DNA of 64,000 bases from FEB-25 sp963822175 (GTDB taxonomy: Bacteria > Chloroflexota > Anaerolineae > Anaerolineales > UBA4823): NCBI GenBank assembly GCA_963822175.1, contig CAWGGJ010000011.1, positions 124,001-188,000 of the forward strand. Direction: 5' to 3'. The translations under genes were made by a program, and so were the position numbers. This document shows, piece by piece, positions 33,992 through 41,431 of the stretch (positions are counted from its first letter, which is position 1; each line of letters begins with the position of its first letter). The notes below the pieces were generated by a model that was given only the letters and a program-made list of their open reading frames with translations, was not told the DNA's origin and did not search any database.

Positions 33992-34020
33992 TTGCTGTTT
34001 CACTTTAAGAGATGTATGCT
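33992..34020 (+). promoter_or_regulatory. Candidate promoter of the 34247-38436 operon
   Basis: TTGCTG (33992-33997) and TATGCT (34015-34020) are 17 bases apart. A weak -35 is common at LysR-activated promoters. The AT-rich stretch just upstream (33940-33990) is the likely LysR binding region, though I cannot point to a single clear T-N11-A palindrome. Confidence 0.4.
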
Positions 34021-34098
34021 AAAAGAGCGATACGTACATATGTCGTTTGCCAATGAGGAATCAGTGCACTTTAAAAGACTTTATCACTGCATACCAAC

Positions 34099-34107
34099 AA
34101 AGGAGGT
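34099..34107 (+). promoter_or_regulatory. Far-upstream SD-like element, STAB-SD-like
   Basis: AAAGGAGGT lies about 140 bases before the binding-protein ATG (34247), which has its own GAGGAG. No good reading frame starts behind it (a TTG frame gives four codons). Part of the recurrent pattern described in the findings. Confidence 0.4.
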
Positions 34108-34246
34108 AAATTGATAGGAAGTTAAAAAGATTTAGCCAAATGGGAGTGAAATGAATAAAATTTCTTCATTACTCCGGGTAATGCTCATCTATAGAAGGAA
34201 AGTATATTTTAAAAGTTTTTTATACTATCACAGTGAGGAGAAAAAA

Positions 34247-35476
34247 ATGAAAAAGAAATTATCGCTGTTATTTTCTGGGTTGATGATTGTCGGGTTATTG
34301 TTAACCGCGTGCAATCCTCAGCAAACTGCGACGGTGGTGACAACACCCGAAGTTGTTGCTCCAGCACCAACTGAGCCTGAAGTTGTTGCTCCTGTTGCAA
34401 CTGCACCAGAAACGAAACCCATCCTCGTAGTCAGCCTGCCTGCCCTGGACAATCCACTGATGCTTGCTTTCCAGGATGCATTTAAAAATACTTTTGGTGC
34501 AGATTATGATGTTCAGGTCTCCAGCGCTGATGGCAATGCCAATACCCAGGCAACGCAAATTGAGAACTACACTGCCATGCTGCCGGAATTCCTGTTCGTC
34601 ATGGCAGTTGAGCCAACCAGCCTGGTACCCAAGCTAATAGCTGCGCGTGACGCTGGGGCTCAAGTGCTGTTTGCGGGGGGTGATCCTGGCGACGAGAACG
34701 CCTATGACGCTGTCATGAAAATGAATCAGTTCCTATCAGGCGAATATGCAGCATTAATGGCTAAGCAATGGGTTGACGAAAATTATCCGGATGCTGAACC
34801 AGGCTCGATTGAAACAGCTATCTTCGAGTCAACCCTTAACCCCGAGGCTGTTGCCCGTTCCCAGGGACTCAAGATGATCAGTGAACCCTATCTAAAAAAT
34901 GAGCAGGGTGAATACATCGATGCTACGGGTGCTGTGGTTGCTGAAGCGGATCGTGTAGATAATCCCGCCTACAGCCCGGCAGTGAATGTCGTTCAAACTG
35001 TTCAGGCGGAAATGTTCCAGGCTGGTCAGACCGCAATGCAGAACGTTTTAACCACCAACCCCAATGTAAAGCTTGTGCTTGCTTATGCAGGAGATGGCGG
35101 TATGGGTGCCTCTCAGGCGATCATGGACGAGTATGCCAAGGGGGCTGGTGTCAGTGTCATTGATGATCTAAATAAAGTAGCAGTTTTCAGCGTGGGTATG
35201 ATTGGCGCTGAAGGTCCGGCCGTTGCAGATTCATCCAAAGGCAATGGCGTCTTCCGAGGTACGATCCGTTTTGGTGGGGATCTTATTGGAAGGACGATGG
35301 AATATGCCGGGAAAATGCTGAATGGCGAAGAGTACCCCAAAATAATCTGGGATGCTCTCGATATGGTGACGGCTGTAGATGGACAACTGATGTACGTGCC
35401 GGTTGAGAGCGCTACTGTGCTCACCGTTCCTACGACTGAGCCAATGCCTTTAGAGCTACCACCTGGACCTCCATAA
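34247..35476 (+). CDS. CUT2-type sugar substrate-binding lipoprotein
   Basis: The 409-aa lipoprotein has lipobox LLLTAC (Cys22) and an acidic P/T/V/E linker (EVVAPAPTEPEVVAPVATAP), then a type I periplasmic-binding fold with NPLMLAFQDAFKN, SADGNANTQATQIENY and LFAGGDPGDENAYDAVMK. It captures substrate outside the membrane for the permease at 36476. I use ATG 34247 (GAGGAG upstream) because it starts the signal peptide; an in-frame ATG at 34151 with GGGAG would add 32 residues ahead of it. The N-terminal domain of the fusion protein at 23001 is homologous. Confidence 0.88.
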   Translation: MKKKLSLLFSGLMIVGLLLTACNPQQTATVVTTPEVVAPAPTEPEVVAPVATAPETKPILVVSLPALDNPLMLAFQDAFKNTFGADYDVQVSSADGNANTQATQIENYTAMLPEFLFVMAVEPTSLVPKLIAARDAGAQVLFAGGDPGDENAYDAVMKMNQFLSGEYAALMAKQWVDENYPDAEPGSIETAIFESTLNPEAVARSQGLKMISEPYLKNEQGEYIDATGAVVAEADRVDNPAYSPAVNVVQTVQAEMFQAGQTAMQNVLTTNPNVKLVLAYAGDGGMGASQAIMDEYAKGAGVSVIDDLNKVAVFSVGMIGAEGPAVADSSKGNGVFRGTIRFGGDLIGRTMEYAGKMLNGEEYPKIIWDALDMVTAVDGQLMYVPVESATVLTVPTTEPMPLELPPGPP

Positions 35477-35554
35477 ACCAGTGAATTGACGCCTATTGTT
35501 TTTTACTGGCTGGTACATAAGACAGAAAAGCATTAATGTAGTTAAAATAAATGA

Positions 35555-35597
35555 TTGGGCTGGGGATTGAGATCTTAATCGGGACTCCCCAGCCCAA
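35555..35597 (+). terminator. Stem-loop after the CUT2 binding-protein gene
   Basis: TTGGGCTGGGGA (35555-35566) and TCCCCAGCCCAA (35586-35597) form a perfect 12-bp stem around a 19-base loop. It lies between the binding-protein stop (35476) and the ATPase start (35645). No T-run, so it probably protects the upstream message or reduces read-through. Confidence 0.6.
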
Positions 35598-35644
35598 CAA
35601 TTTGAACCTTGATTTGTTGGTGAGGAAATAATAAATGAGGTTTT

Positions 35645-36433
35645 ATGGATACAGAATACATCGTTGAGATGAAGGGGGTTTGTAAAAGTTTCGGTGGTGT
35701 CCAAGCTCTAAAAAGTGTGGACCTGGAACTAAGGCATGGGGAAATTATGGGCATAGTAGGCGACAACGGTGCAGGAAAATCCACCTTGATGAAAATTCTC
35801 TCGGGAGCCTATCAAGCGGATGAAGGTGAGATTTATATCAGCGGACAAAAAGTACACATCCATAATCCTCAAAACGCATTTAACCTGGGTATTGGCATGA
35901 TATACCAGGACCTGGCCTTGTTCAACAACCTGGATGTGGCAAGGAATATCTTCATTGGAAGGGAACTTGTCCGCGGGCCATTCGATTTATTAATGGATAA
36001 GAAAAGAATGTACAAGCGAGCAGAAGAGGTGATCCGCGATTTGCGTGTGGATATCAAGTCACCAAAAATGAATGTTGCGCGCATGTCCGGTGGACAACGC
36101 CAGATGGTTGCCTGTGCGCGAGCCATCGCTTTCCAATCGAAAGTCCTCATCATGGATGAACCCACTGCTGCATTGGGGGTTACTGAAGCCAATAAACTGC
36201 TTGGTTTGATCAGGAATCTAAAAGATATAGGGCTTTCGATTTTACTTATCACCCAACGAATCCCGGATATCCTTGCGATTGCTGACCGCGTGTTTGTCTT
36301 AAAAGGCGGGCAAAGACAAGACATCTTGGAGGTGAGCAAGGTGACTCTTGACGATGTGGTAACAATGATTGTTAAGGGTAAGGATCGCAACGGGAATCAT
36401 GCCCCAGAGGTTGAGTACAAATCTTTCGGATAA
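35645..36433 (+). CDS. CUT2-type single-domain sugar ABC ATPase (FrcA-like), copy 2
   Basis: This 262-aa ATPase is a close paralogue of the one at 26826 along its whole length. Walker A is GDNGAGKSTLMKIL, signature MSGGQRQMVACARAI, Walker B LIMDEPTAALGV. It has a single nucleotide-binding domain and would act as a homodimer. It lies after a hairpin and before the permease at 36476. Copy 2 has a binding protein (34247), unlike copy 1. Confidence 0.92.
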   Translation: MDTEYIVEMKGVCKSFGGVQALKSVDLELRHGEIMGIVGDNGAGKSTLMKILSGAYQADEGEIYISGQKVHIHNPQNAFNLGIGMIYQDLALFNNLDVARNIFIGRELVRGPFDLLMDKKRMYKRAEEVIRDLRVDIKSPKMNVARMSGGQRQMVACARAIAFQSKVLIMDEPTAALGVTEANKLLGLIRNLKDIGLSILLITQRIPDILAIADRVFVLKGGQRQDILEVSKVTLDDVVTMIVKGKDRNGNHAPEVEYKSFG

Positions 36434-36475
36434 CGTTTAGTGGATTAATTACTACATATTTTTGAGGTTTAGAGA

Positions 36476-37477
36476 ATGGGTCAAAACCAGCATACATCAG
36501 CAGTAAGGGAAAAACTATCAAGGATAGATCTGGGCGGTTTAAAGAAATACACCGTTATGCTTATCCTTTTACTGCTTATGATTCTCTTTTCATTTATGAG
36601 CCCATACTTTCTCACATGGCGGAATTTGTCCAATATCATCACTCAAAACACCTACTTCATCATTGTTGCAATAGGTTTATCATTTGTCATGATCGGGGGG
36701 GGCATCGACCTCTCGGTTGGGTATCAGATGTCGCTGGTTGGTGTTGTTACGGCAATGTTAATGATGGTTTATCACCTGCCAGCGTGGCTGGCAGTACTGA
36801 TTGGATTACTGCTGGGCACAACTCTGGGTTTGATCAATGGCTTGATCGTTACCAGTATTAAAATCTTTCCGCTGATAGCGACACTTGCGACCGCTACTGT
36901 TTTTCAGGGGATTTCATATATTATTTCTAAAGCCAATACATTCCGCGGTTACCCAGAAGAATTTCTATTTCTTACCAGAGAAAAGGTTTTCGGAATCCCG
37001 TTTGACATCCTGCTTACCCTGGTGATTGCCATCCTGGTGGGTCTGGTTTTCTCAGAAACCGTATTCGGGTTCAGGCTGCTTGCCCTGGGTGGAAATGAAG
37101 AGGCATCCAGGTTGGCAGGAATCAATACGCGAAAAATGAAAATCGCCATTTACACGATTTGCGGATTTTTTACCGCAATAGCCACCATGGTGATGATCTC
37201 CAAGGCAAATACAACCAATTCCTCATTCGGACCAGGGACCGAATTCATAGCCTTGACTGCGGCAATTGTTGGTGGGATTAGTTTCATGGGTGGGGAAGGC
37301 AGCATTCAATCCCTAATAGCGGGAGTATTGCTCCTTGCAGTACTTGGGAATGGAATGCAATTGGCTGGTTGGGGAACCTATGCTCAATTTATTGTCAGGG
37401 GATTAATTCTTCTAGGAGCTGTCGCATTTGATGAGTTCCAAAGAAACGCAAAAAAGATGGTTCGGGTTATGCGATAA
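36476..37477 (+). CDS. CUT2-type sugar ABC permease, copy 2
   Basis: This 333-aa permease has the same family marks as the one at 27702: FVMIGGGIDLSVGYQMSLVG, FPLIATLATATVFQGISYII, the GNEEASRLAGINTRKMK coupling loop and IVGGISFMGGEGSIQSLIAG. It is more diverged from copy 1 than the two ATPases are from each other, consistent with different substrate choice. It is followed 47 bases later by the hydrolase. Confidence 0.92.
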   Translation: MGQNQHTSAVREKLSRIDLGGLKKYTVMLILLLLMILFSFMSPYFLTWRNLSNIITQNTYFIIVAIGLSFVMIGGGIDLSVGYQMSLVGVVTAMLMMVYHLPAWLAVLIGLLLGTTLGLINGLIVTSIKIFPLIATLATATVFQGISYIISKANTFRGYPEEFLFLTREKVFGIPFDILLTLVIAILVGLVFSETVFGFRLLALGGNEEASRLAGINTRKMKIAIYTICGFFTAIATMVMISKANTTNSSFGPGTEFIALTAAIVGGISFMGGEGSIQSLIAGVLLLAVLGNGMQLAGWGTYAQFIVRGLILLGAVAFDEFQRNAKKMVRVMR

Positions 37478-37524
37478 CATAACACATGGCTATGGGTTAG
37501 TGCAAATTCAGAAAGACAAAATAA

Positions 37525-38436
37525 ATGGAAATCCTAAAAAAACCTAACAATATAAATGAAGCTCACTTTCAAATCCCTCAAGCAGATATTTCCCACGTTT
37601 GGCGAAAATGGCTTGACTTGCCATACGCCAACATTTCTACTGCTCAGAAACTTGATATCTATCTCCCTGATGAAGGTGAAGGGCTTTTCCCAGTCATTTT
37701 GGATATCCATGGAGGTGGCTTCGCCATCGGCGATAAACGAGATATCCATCTTACCTCCTGGCTGGCCGGACTGAAGCGGGGGTATGCTGTGGTAAGCGTC
37801 AATTACAGGTTGAGCGGTGAGGCAGTATTTCCAGCGGGGCTGCAGGATTTAAAAGCATCCATCCGCTGGCTTAGAGCAAACCAGGAGTATTATCATCTTG
37901 ATGGAAATAGAATTGCTGCTTGTGGTGGATCAGCCGGGGGTAATTATGCTGCCATGCTTTGCCTGACTGCGACTGTGTCTGAGTTGGAGGATTTAAGCCT
38001 CGGTAACCCGGAATATCCTTGCCATATTCAAGCAGCGGTGGATTGGTTCGGACCCACAAATTTCTTGAAAATGGACGAGCAACTGTTAGAAAATGGCTAT
38101 GGCCTTGGTGACCATGGGGAAGCAGATTCTCCTGAGTCGAGGTATTTAGGAGCAAAACTTGCTGAGGTGCCACTTATCGTCGAGCTTGCGAATCCCATGA
38201 CATATATCCATAAACATATGCCCCCAATATTGATCCAGCATGGGCGTTTGGATACGATGGTACCTGTGCAACAATCTATTATGTTTGTGGAAAAACTTGA
38301 AAAGTATGTAAGCCCTGATCGCTTTGAATTTGATATCATTGAAGGAGCTGGTCATGGTGACCCATTATTTGAAACACAGGAAAATATGAATAGGGTATTT
38401 TCCTTTTTGGATAAGCATTTAAAAAGGGTACCATAA
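37525..38436 (+). CDS. Alpha/beta hydrolase, HSL/BD-FAE-type esterase, copy 2
   Basis: This 303-aa hydrolase is a paralogue of 28714-29631. It has the oxyanion DIHGGGFAIGDK, nucleophile AACGGSAGGNYAAM, the acid in HGRLDTMVPVQQS and the histidine in GAGHGDPLFE. It has no signal peptide. It closes the 34247-38436 operon, with binding protein, ATPase and permease upstream. No aromatic-pathway genes follow, so its product must be used by another route. Part of the repeated transporter-hydrolase module. Confidence 0.88.
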   Translation: MEILKKPNNINEAHFQIPQADISHVWRKWLDLPYANISTAQKLDIYLPDEGEGLFPVILDIHGGGFAIGDKRDIHLTSWLAGLKRGYAVVSVNYRLSGEAVFPAGLQDLKASIRWLRANQEYYHLDGNRIAACGGSAGGNYAAMLCLTATVSELEDLSLGNPEYPCHIQAAVDWFGPTNFLKMDEQLLENGYGLGDHGEADSPESRYLGAKLAEVPLIVELANPMTYIHKHMPPILIQHGRLDTMVPVQQSIMFVEKLEKYVSPDRFEFDIIEGAGHGDPLFETQENMNRVFSFLDKHLKRVP

Positions 38437-38624
38437 TCTTAACCAGCTAAGAATTACCCATAAAATTTTCGGAAAAATCAATTCCATACTTTGGATTTGA
38501 AAAAGACCTTCGTTCAATTATGGAAAAGGGGAATGCTAGTTACAGATTACCATTGATATCTGATCGGAAGTAATACTTATTTGTTATTTCCAAAAGAAGT
38601 CGATGCATTTACTGGAGACCTTGT

Positions 38625-39389
38625 CTACTGAACACCTGCCATTGCAAATTCCTGACCTATCTCCCTAGTAGTAGCAACTAAACCAGGACCAATCTCCCTC
38701 ATTCGCTCACGCGTCAACCGATAAGCTGGACCAGCAACAGCAATTGAGGCGATCGGATGATTCCCCTGGTCAAATATCGGCGCGGCTACAGCGTTGATTT
38801 GCTCCTCTAATTCTTGCTCGGAAATAGCATAGCCCAGTTCTCTTATCGATTTAAAATTCTCAAACAAAGCATCCGGCGTGTTTAGTGTATAGGGAGTTAA
38901 TTGAGGCATTCCTCGATCTAATATTTGCCGGACTAGTTTTTCAGGCATAAATCCAAGGATGGCTTTACCGGAGGCAGTTGCAAATGCTGGAAGTCGCTGG
39001 CCGATGGCAGCTGCCAATTTGACTCGTTGCGGACCTTCAAAGATGTTTACAAATATCACTTCAGTATCATCTAATAGTGTAAGGTCAATATTTTCTTCAT
39101 AGAGATCGCATAAGCGATGCATGAAAGGCGCTGCCAATCGTCGCAGATCGTTTTGCTCAAGGGTCAGGTATGCCATTTGAAGCAGGCGAATACCGAGACG
39201 ATAAATTCCTGTATCTTGGTCTCGTTGTATAAAGCGTTTATTCTCTAGTGTGGCTAACAATCTGTGTGCTGTGCTCTTGTGAATCCCTACTTGCTCAGCA
39301 ATTTGGGTCATCGTTAATTCAGGAGTCTGATTTGTGAAGCACAAGAGGACATCCAAAGCCCGTTCCACAGCACGCACCGATTCACTCAT
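38625..39389 (-). CDS. IclR-family transcriptional regulator (intact)
   Basis: This 254-aa protein has the IclR winged helix (LTMTQIAEQVGIHKSTAHRL) and the GAF-like effector domain with LYEENIDLTLLDDTEVIF, ATASGKAILGFMP and YAISEQELEEQINAVAAPIF. It is a close homologue of the frameshifted regulator at 14334 and shows what the intact reading frame looks like. It has an upstream promoter at 39447-39475. It is convergent with the 34247-38436 operon; its target is not evident from context, though that operon or the catabolic genes at 41 kb are candidates. Confidence 0.93.
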   Translation of the reverse strand: MSESVRAVERALDVLLCFTNQTPELTMTQIAEQVGIHKSTAHRLLATLENKRFIQRDQDTGIYRLGIRLLQMAYLTLEQNDLRRLAAPFMHRLCDLYEENIDLTLLDDTEVIFVNIFEGPQRVKLAAAIGQRLPAFATASGKAILGFMPEKLVRQILDRGMPQLTPYTLNTPDALFENFKSIRELGYAISEQELEEQINAVAAPIFDQGNHPIASIAVAGPAYRLTRERMREIGPGLVATTREIGQEFAMAGVQ

Positions 39390-39446
39390 AATGAATTTAC
39401 CTCTTATCTTTAAATATCGACTTTATTCCTATTTGAATCCCGTGTA

Positions 39447-39475
39447 TAGATAGCACATAAGGGAAATGCTGTCAA
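39447..39475 (-). promoter_or_regulatory. Promoter of the intact iclR gene
   Basis: On the minus strand TTGACA (39475-39470) and TATCTA (39452-39447) are separated by 17 bases. Transcription would begin near 39440, about 50 bases before the start codon. The rest of the 390-base gap up to 39772 contains no recognised gene. Confidence 0.6.
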
Positions 39476-39771
39476 GCGAATAACATAAAATTGTAATTAG
39501 ATAAACCCTAAATAATGAAATATATCACATACACTATTTTCCCACAGAAACCAGTTTGGGGAGGTTGGGGTTAAGTAAGTAGTAGCACCACCGCAAAATG
39601 AACATGGGAATCGATGAACAAAACATTAAGCTTCATAAGGGGTGACACTAATTTTATTTGATTTGTACCTAATGAAAATTTCGCGAGAAGTCATTTTTAA
39701 GGTATCCATTAGCCAATAAACTGATGGCACCGCTGGGTACTTCCATGTGCCTAGTGAATGGTTAATCTCTT

Positions 39772-40734
39772 CAGGATTGGTTGGCTGTGGGTAGATCTAA
39801 ACTCTGCTCTACTACATGGTCCCAATATCACCGGTACGTAACTGACCATATTAATCCTGTTCTGGGTGATGTAAATCTGAGTGATTTAAAACCCGCCCAA
39901 ATACAATCTTTATACAATTTGAAGATTGCCGAGGGAGGGGGAGCGCGGACAATCCAGGTGATCCTTGGGTGATCCATTGTAGATTGGCCCAGGCAATAAA
40001 GCTGCGTCACATAGATCAAAGCCAGGAGATGAAACTACTCCTCCAACAGTCACTCGTCGTGAGATGCGTTTTTATGACGAGGCTCAGATGCCAAATTTCT
40101 CATCGCTGCCCAAGATGATCGAAATGAAGCTCTATACTACTTGGCTTTGTATACAGGGATGAGACAATCGGAACTGCTAGGCCTCCGTTGGCCTGATATT
40201 GATTGGAATAAAAAACCCATCCGAGTACAGCGGCAGCTGCGGCGTGACTTCAATAATGAAAATTTCTTCATTTCACCCAAGTCAAAAGCAGGGATAAGGA
40301 CGATCTTGCTGGGATTCAATGGAATCGCCAAACTGCAGGAGCACTGGCAAAGGCATTACCAGGCTCGCATTCTGGCTGGAAATCGCTGGGTTGATATTGA
40401 ATTAATCTTTCCAACGAGTATAGGAACTCCCGTATGCCACTCAAACCTGGTCAAGCATTTTAAGCAAATTATCGAACGAGCTGGTCTACCCGCCATCAGA
40501 TTCCACGATTTACCGCATTCAAGCGCGAGCTTAATGTTGAACCACGGAGTGCCATCGATCATTGCATCACGCAGGTTAGGTCATTCCAGGGTATCCATAA
40601 CGCTTGATACCTATGGTCATCTGATCCCCGAACTCCAGGGTGAAGCCGCTGATTTCCTTGATGAGCTTGTCACTCCCATTGGAGTAAAACTGCACAATAC
40701 TGCACATGAACCGAATATTCCCTCAAAACAATAA
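39772..40734 (+). pseudogene. Tyrosine integrase (phage/ICE type), inactivated
   Basis: Fragments in several frames line up with one phage-type tyrosine recombinase. The N-terminal core-binding part runs from 39772 (STTWSQYHRYVTDHINPVLG, LSDLKPAQIQSLYNLKI); the frame is lost near 39970 and again near 40090. From 40141 to 40734 a longer open frame holds the catalytic domain: TGMRQSELLGLRWPDIDW (first Arg), HDLPHSSASLML (normally HxLRH, so the second catalytic Arg is Pro) and RRLGHSRVSITLDTYGHL (Tyr nucleophile present). Two frameshifts and a missing catalytic Arg mark it as dead. It lies directly beside a tRNA-His fragment that looks like its attachment site. Confidence 0.85.
40689..40706 (+). 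repeat. Paired ACTGCACA repeats, left of att core
   Basis: ACTGCACA occurs at 40689-40696 and 40699-40706 (10-base step), inside the last codons of the integrase remnant. An equivalent pair lies on the other side of the tRNA-His fragment. The arrangement is like arm-type integrase binding sites. Confidence 0.55.
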
Positions 40735-40762
40735 AATAGTACCCCCCATATATAAAAAAAGA

Positions 40763-40782
40763 GAGATTTCTCTCGAAATCTC
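40763..40782 (-). terminator. Rho-independent terminator after the tRNA-His fragment
   Basis: GAGATTTC (40763-40770) pairs with GAAATCTC (40775-40782) around TCTC. Read on the minus strand, the stem is followed by TC and seven Ts (40760-40754). It is the natural terminator of a minus-strand tRNA-His transcript and was probably carried along with the tRNA 3' end. Confidence 0.8.
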
Positions 40783-40792
40783 CCATATGTGG

Positions 40793-40839
40793 TGGGGTGC
40801 CTGACGGGGGTCGAACCCGCAACCACTTGATCCACAGAT
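40793..40839 (-). other. tRNA-His 3' fragment (attachment-site core)
   Basis: On the minus strand, from 40837: anticodon loop CTGTGGA with anticodon GTG, 3' anticodon stem TCAAG, variable TGGTT, T arm GCGGG-TTCGACC-CCCGT, acceptor strand CAGGCAC, discriminator C and CCA ending at 40793. This is the 3' part of a tRNA-His. The 5' half (D arm and 5' acceptor strand) is missing upstream. Such fragments mark one end of an element that integrates into the tRNA 3' end, and an integrase gene remnant lies 60 bases away. Confidence 0.8.
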
Positions 40840-40948
40840 ACGGAGAATTTCATCCATGCCATATTTATAGTAGTTTCATGTCTATGTAGTCGAGTAAATT
40901 AAGGCTTTTTGTCCACAGAATCCACAGTTTGTGATGGTGTATACCAAT

Positions 40949-40967
40949 ACTGCACACGAACTGCACA
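40949..40967 (+). repeat. Paired ACTGCACA repeats, right of att core
   Basis: ACTGCACA at 40949-40956 and 40960-40967 (11-base step). The first copy lies in a 16-base string (40946-40961, AATACTGCACACGAAC) that matches 40696-40711 at all but one base. Confidence 0.55.
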
Positions 40968-41431
40968 CGGAAAGGTTTGTGGTAGCCTTGTCCAGAGGGG
41001 GAAAACAATATACCTGCATAGTATTTAATCCCTCGTTCGGTACTCTAGGTGCATATGGACGGTTATGCACTCTCTGTCAAATGATTACAAAACCGTAGAA
41101 CGACTGTTATTTGCTTGAGTGGAGAGGCAACGTCGGGAAAGTCAAATATTCGGTGTTAATTTGACAATCCTGTCTATATTTTCCACTATTAAGTACCTGA
41201 TTGGCACCAAAATTACACCTTATTGCAACAAGCAGTAAACTTAGGAAGGTCGTAATATTCTGGTAACAGCCTTCAAAATTGGTTTATTTTTATATTAAAC
41301 GCTATTAACGACCCAGTAAATTAGTTGTGCCAATCTTGTTGTATTTGAGAAAAAATCCAAATGATATAATTTTGAAATGCACATTGAACTCTTTCAAGTT
41401 AAATAGTCAAGTATTCAAGGGAGTTCGGAAA
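40968..41431. other. Intergenic region right of the att-like locus
   Basis: No gene is recognisable here. It is AT-rich and holds the upstream region of the flavoprotein gene at 41432. I could not identify a convincing promoter. Confidence 0.35.

Noticed and set aside
40617..40862. 81-aa minus-strand ORF across the integrase end and tRNA fragment
   Set aside because: Its sequence is the translation of the tRNA-His fragment, its terminator and antisense integrase; not a gene.
40793..40870. Complete tRNA-His gene
   Set aside because: No D arm or 5' acceptor strand complementary to CAGGCAC can be found upstream on the minus strand; only the 3' half exists.
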